Positions 6,590-7,866 of a DNA stretch of 7,866 nt are shown piece by piece. The stretch is from an uncultured Oscillospiraceae bacterium. GTDB lineage: Bacteria; Bacillota; Clostridia; Oscillospirales; Oscillospiraceae. Position 1 is the first letter of the stretch; each line of letters starts with the position of its first letter. The position numbers were made by a program, and so were the translations under genes. The DNA lies in contig CALDMA010000387.1 of NCBI GenBank assembly GCA_937915075.1, forward strand, positions 1 through 7,866. Direction: 5' to 3'. The notes below the pieces were generated by a model, which saw only the letters and a program-made list of their open reading frames with translations, ran no database searches and was not told where the DNA came from.

Positions 6590-6944
6590 TTGCGCCCTCC
6601 ATGAGCCGGTCCAGCAGCCCTGCCAGCTGACGGTTCGCGCCGCCCACCGGCTCGCTGTCCGCCGCAGCGCCGCTGTCCATTGGACGTAGCCGCTTAAATG
6701 CCTTCGGCGTAAGTCCCAGCGCTTCACGGTGCGCAAGAATATCCCGGCGCTGCTGCTGGATCACGGTGTAAAGCTTGTCGGCAGCGCTTGGGGCTCTGCC
6801 GTCCTCCGCCGTGGCCTTCCATTCCTTCATGGTCCGCTGGTGCTCCCGCTCCAGGATGGCGAGCGTATGGATCTCTGGCTCGAAGGCCTTGTCATAGATG
6901 CCGAGGTCACGCATCTGCTCGGCATAGATCTGTTCCTTGGTCAT
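6576..6944 (-). CDS. terS: Phage terminase small subunit (P27-like)
   Basis: This 122-residue helical protein starts MTKEQIYAEQMRDLGIYD. Its ATG at 6944 has GGAGGA (6956-6951) six bases upstream. It shows the layout of P27-type small terminases from Gram-positive phages: an N-terminal helix ending 'L-G-I-Y-D', a long 'L-A-I-L-E-R-E-H-Q-R-T-M-K-E-W' helix, then 'L-Y-T-V-I-Q-Q-Q-R-R-D-I-L-A-H-R-E-A-L-G-L-T-P-K-A-F-K-R-L', and an acidic flexible tail. It would recognise the phage DNA end or pac/cos site and hand it to the large subunit. It starts 13 bases after the preceding gene and overlaps terL by 14 bases. No HNH endonuclease gene lies immediately upstream, unlike many cos-type HK97-like phages. 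Confidence 0.85.
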   Translation of the reverse strand: MTKEQIYAEQMRDLGIYDKAFEPEIHTLAILEREHQRTMKEWKATAEDGRAPSAADKLYTVIQQQRRDILAHREALGLTPKAFKRLRPMDSGAAADSEPVGGANRQLAGLLDRLMEGANGDA

Positions 6945-6957
6945 GTCGCATCCTCCG

Positions 6958-7353
6958 TTATGGCTTCAAGAACACCGGCAGCGGCATCCACGCCACGGGC
7001 GGGAAGATGCCGGTCCGCCGGTCGACCATCTCCATGCCGTAGCGCAACCACACGCCGCCCTTGCTGAGATAGGCCTCGCCGACGAAAACGCCGTCGGTCA
7101 CGATCACACGCTCACCCGGATCGGGCAGTGCGCGCTTTGCGTTGTACCAGCCTGCACGATCCGGCACGGCGGTCTTGCGTGCTGCCGTCAGGCGCACGCG
7201 CTCCTTTTCGCGGATCACTCCACGTCGGATGTTCCGCTTGCGCTCCGCGTCAACCGCAGGGTTCCATCCACAGCGCGAGCAGTCCTCGCACTTCACGTCC
7301 AGCGCGTAGCTTCCGAGCGTACACCCGCCGACCTTTTTCCAGTTCCCGTCCAC
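6958..7353 (-). CDS. Small Cys-rich phage protein with DUF551-like C-terminus
   Basis: This 131-residue protein starts at a GTG (7353) with GAGGTGAG-type complementarity just upstream. Two parts are visible. The N-terminus carries Cys11 and a cluster Cys22-x2-Cys25-x2-Cys28 followed directly by G-W-N-P, which could bind a metal such as zinc. I have seen this 'C-x2-C-x2-C-G-W-N-P' block in phage proteins of Clostridia. The C-terminus (about 68-131) matches the DUF551 pattern: 'G-W-Y-N-A-K-R-A-L-P-D-P-G-E-R-V-I-V-T-D-G', an 'E-A-Y-L' strand, 'W-L-R-Y' and the ending 'A-W-M-P-L-P'. A very basic stretch (about 38-60) links them. It is the first gene of the visible operon, 13 bases before terS. 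No function is known. Confidence 0.72.
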   Translation of the reverse strand: MDGNWKKVGGCTLGSYALDVKCEDCSRCGWNPAVDAERKRNIRRGVIREKERVRLTAARKTAVPDRAGWYNAKRALPDPGERVIVTDGVFVGEAYLSKGGVWLRYGMEMVDRRTGIFPPVAWMPLPVFLKP

Positions 7354-7373
7354 TGTCTCACCTCATTTCCTCT

Positions 7374-7390
7374 GTGCCCGATTCGGGCAC
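7374..7390. repeat. 17-bp palindrome GTGCCCGATTCGGGCAC, second copy of the 1562-1578 core
   Basis: The arms GTGCCCGA (7374-7381) and TCGGGCAC (7383-7390) flank one central T. The reverse complement is identical to 1562-1578, so both sites share all 17 bases. A second perfect palindrome, GATGGCCATC, follows at 7391-7400. The site lies 20 bases upstream of the GTG start of the first minus-strand gene, close to its ribosome binding site. It may form an RNA hairpin, or as DNA bind a dimeric protein. Confidence 0.85.
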
Positions 7391-7458
7391 GATGGCCATC
7401 AAGATCCTGCGCATCTGGCCCACCGTCACAACAGGCCGTCCCTGCTTTGCTTTTGCTC

Positions 7459-7514
7459 GCGGCGACAGCGCCGCCGTCTCGAATGCTTAGTCGCTCTTTC
7501 CGCCGCTGGCGGCG
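7459..7514. repeat. Two short GC-rich hairpins in tandem
   Basis: GCGGCG (7459-7464) pairs with CGCCGC (7469-7474) across a four-base ACAG loop. CGCCGC (7501-7506) pairs with GCGGCG (7509-7514) across only two bases, so as RNA the end pairs would open to a four-base loop. The two hairpins use the same arm sequences in opposite order, so cross-pairing between them is also possible. The sequences are simple and GC-rich, so chance cannot be excluded for either alone. Confidence 0.5.
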
Positions 7515-7605
7515 CTCCTGCGCATTCCCCGCCCCTCGCGATTCGAGGGCACGGGGTAGGAGGAAATTCATGACTGCCCACCAAAGGGCGGGGAACGCGC
7601 AGGAG
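7515..7605 (-). ncRNA. 20-bp imperfect stem, candidate part of a structured RNA
   Basis: The 20-base arms 7515-7534 (from CTCCTGCGC to CCCCGCCC) and 7586-7605 (from GGGCGGGG to GCGCAGGAG) are complementary except at 7524/7596. That pair is A-C on the plus strand but U-G, a valid wobble, on the minus strand. The 51-base interior holds a further small hairpin (CTCG 7535-7538 with CGAG 7544-7547). The stem fully encloses the plus-strand ribosome binding site and start at 7562-7572. The wobble favours a minus-strand RNA, but one pair is thin evidence. It could also be a palindromic mobile element such as a MITE-like or REP-like unit. Confidence 0.45.
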
Positions 7606-7866
7606 CTTCTCGCTGCATTCGCGCAACACATTTCGCATTCCGCTGCGAAAACGCAGCGTCCGCCGTTCCGGTGCAGCCCCCGACCCTCGGAGGTGCCGAG
7701 GGGCAGAGGACAGAAGCGTGAAGACTATCCGGCTCAAGAGCCGGGGGCTTCACCGGAACATTCAGGTCAGATTGCGGGGCGGTCTGGTGTTAACGCATCC
7801 GCACGGTCCGTGCGCGGTTCGCGTCCGCGGCCCGCGCGAAACAAACTATCGGGCGCATACGCGCAG
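7570..7866 (+). CDS. Doubtful plus-strand open frame running off the right edge
   Basis: An ATG at 7570 follows a near-ideal AGGAGG (TAGGAGGAAATTC before the ATG, six-base spacer), and 99 codons run to the window end without a stop. The start MTAHQRAGNAQELLAAFAQHI is plausible, but the rest is Arg/Pro/Ser/Gly/Gln-rich with no recognisable domain. It crosses several hairpins that look like RNA or DNA structure. The ribosome binding site sits in the loop of the 7515-7605 stem. It is divergent from all the phage genes. It may be a leader segment, a pseudo-start carried by a dispersed element, or the beginning of a real unrecognised gene completed outside the window. Confidence 0.2.
   Translation, partial: MTAHQRAGNAQELLAAFAQHISHSAAKTQRPPFRCSPRPSEVPRGRGQKREDYPAQEPGASPEHSGQIAGRSGVNASARSVRGSRPRPARNKLSGAYAQ
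7641..7658. repeat. Perfect 7-bp hairpin with four-base loop
   Basis: CGCTGCG (7641-7647) and CGCAGCG (7652-7658) flank AAAA on the plus strand, or UUUU as a minus-strand RNA. It lies between the 20-bp stem (7515-7605) and the nested stem (7665-7759), so it fits as one helix of a multi-helix RNA. No T-run follows on either strand, so it is not a terminator. Confidence 0.6.
7665..7759. ncRNA. Nested multi-helix element: 9+8-bp closing stem with two internal hairpins
   Basis: The outer stem pairs GTTCCGGTG (7665-7673) with CACCGGAAC (7751-7759). After a single mismatch (7674/7750), AGCCCCCG (7675-7682) pairs with CGGGGGCT (7742-7749). Inside are CCCTCGG/CCGAGGG (7684-7690 with 7696-7702, five-base loop) and CCGGCTC/GAGCCGG (7729-7735 with 7738-7744), the second sharing three bases with the outer stem. 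A rival stem GTGAAG/CTTCAC (7718-7723 with 7748-7753) would extend the last hairpin and break the outer one. Two alternative folds are the layout expected of a switching RNA, but no known riboswitch class is recognised. Which strand is transcribed is unknown. Confidence 0.45.
7801..7813. repeat. 13-bp palindrome GCACGGTCCGTGC
   Basis: GCACGG (7801-7806) and CCGTGC (7808-7813) flank one T. It resembles the 17-bp palindrome in form (short perfect arms with one central base) but not in sequence. The following tract (7812-7837) contains GCGCGG/CCGCGC arms around a CCGCGG. It could be a protein-binding dyad or chance in very GC-rich DNA. Confidence 0.4.

Larger units (their letters stand above)
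7354..7866. other. Gene-poor, palindrome-rich GC-rich region upstream of the packaging genes
   Basis: I see no convincing protein gene in these 513 bases. All minus-strand frames give Arg/Pro/Ala/Cys-rich translations with no family features. At least eight inverted repeats cover most of 7374-7760, and more lie at 7801-7813 and in the CG-rich tract at 7812-7837. From memory, translations like these appear as short 'hypothetical' proteins scattered through gut Oscillospiraceae genomes, which would suit a dispersed non-coding element; this is unverified. Alternatives are the 5' leader of the phage operon or a structured non-coding RNA. No clear -35/-10 promoter or tRNA was recognised. Confidence 0.6.

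Noticed and set aside
3500..6604. Plus-strand open frame of 1034 codons antisense to portal and large terminase
   Set aside because: It lies opposite two well-supported genes in different frames and across the terminator. Its translation is rich in His, Arg, Ala and Leu with no domain, and it lacks a credible start. Long antisense frames of this kind are expected in GC-rich genes.
6736..6958. HNH endonuclease or cos site next to the terminase
   Set aside because: No HNH motif is present in any frame here, and a cos site cannot be recognised from sequence alone.
7293..7753. Minus-strand frames of 61-112 codons in the right-hand region
   Set aside because: The translations are Arg/Ala/Pro/Cys-rich with no domains, overlap each other and span hairpins. 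One runs into the start of the Cys-rich gene in another frame. They look like annotation artefacts.
7665..7759. Group II intron or transposon end
   Set aside because: No intron domain V signature, reverse transcriptase, transposase or flanking target duplication could be seen. A palindromic non-autonomous element remains possible.
7374..7760. CRISPR array
   Set aside because: There are many short inverted repeats but no direct repeats at regular spacing with unique spacers, and no cas gene in the window.

Overview
The window holds the head and packaging half of an HK97-type siphovirus late operon. It is most likely a prophage, or possibly a phage genome, from a GC-rich Gram-positive host. 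The base composition is high in GC throughout. Nearly every gene has a strong AGGAGG-type ribosome binding site, and the protein families resemble those of phages from gut Clostridia (Oscillospiraceae-like). That host assignment is an inference from composition and remembered similarity, not a database result. No integrase, repressor or attachment site lies inside the window, so integration cannot be shown.

All confident genes are on the minus strand and read from right to left. In transcription order they are: a small Cys-rich/DUF551-like protein (7353-6958), small terminase (6944-6576), large terminase (6589-4796), portal (4720-3542), prohead protease (3555-2932), major capsid protein with an N-terminal scaffold-like domain (2944-1601), gp6-like connector (1534-1253), head closure protein (1256-915), tail terminator-like protein (946-632), HK97 gp10-like protein (632-111) and the first 31 codons of a probable major tail protein (95-1). 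Most neighbours overlap by 1 to 32 bases, which suggests translational coupling. The terminase cuts and pumps DNA through the portal. The protease matures the capsid shell. The connector, closure, terminator and gp10-like proteins build the neck that joins the head to the tail tube.

The series of overlaps is broken in two places inside the operon. A strong hairpin followed by a T-rich run, resembling an intrinsic terminator, lies between large terminase and portal. A long perfect hairpin lies between capsid and connector. The 17-bp core of the second hairpin recurs exactly at 7374-7390, just upstream of the first gene of the cluster.

The right end (7354-7866) has no convincing gene. It is packed with inverted repeats: a 20-bp imperfect stem whose only mismatch becomes a G-U pair on the minus strand, a nested 9+8-bp stem enclosing two hairpins, and several shorter stems. 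It looks like a structured leader RNA or a dispersed palindromic element. One plus-strand reading frame with an excellent ribosome binding site runs off the right edge from 7570, but its composition looks non-coding. This region, together with the operon-internal terminator, is the part of the window most worth following up.
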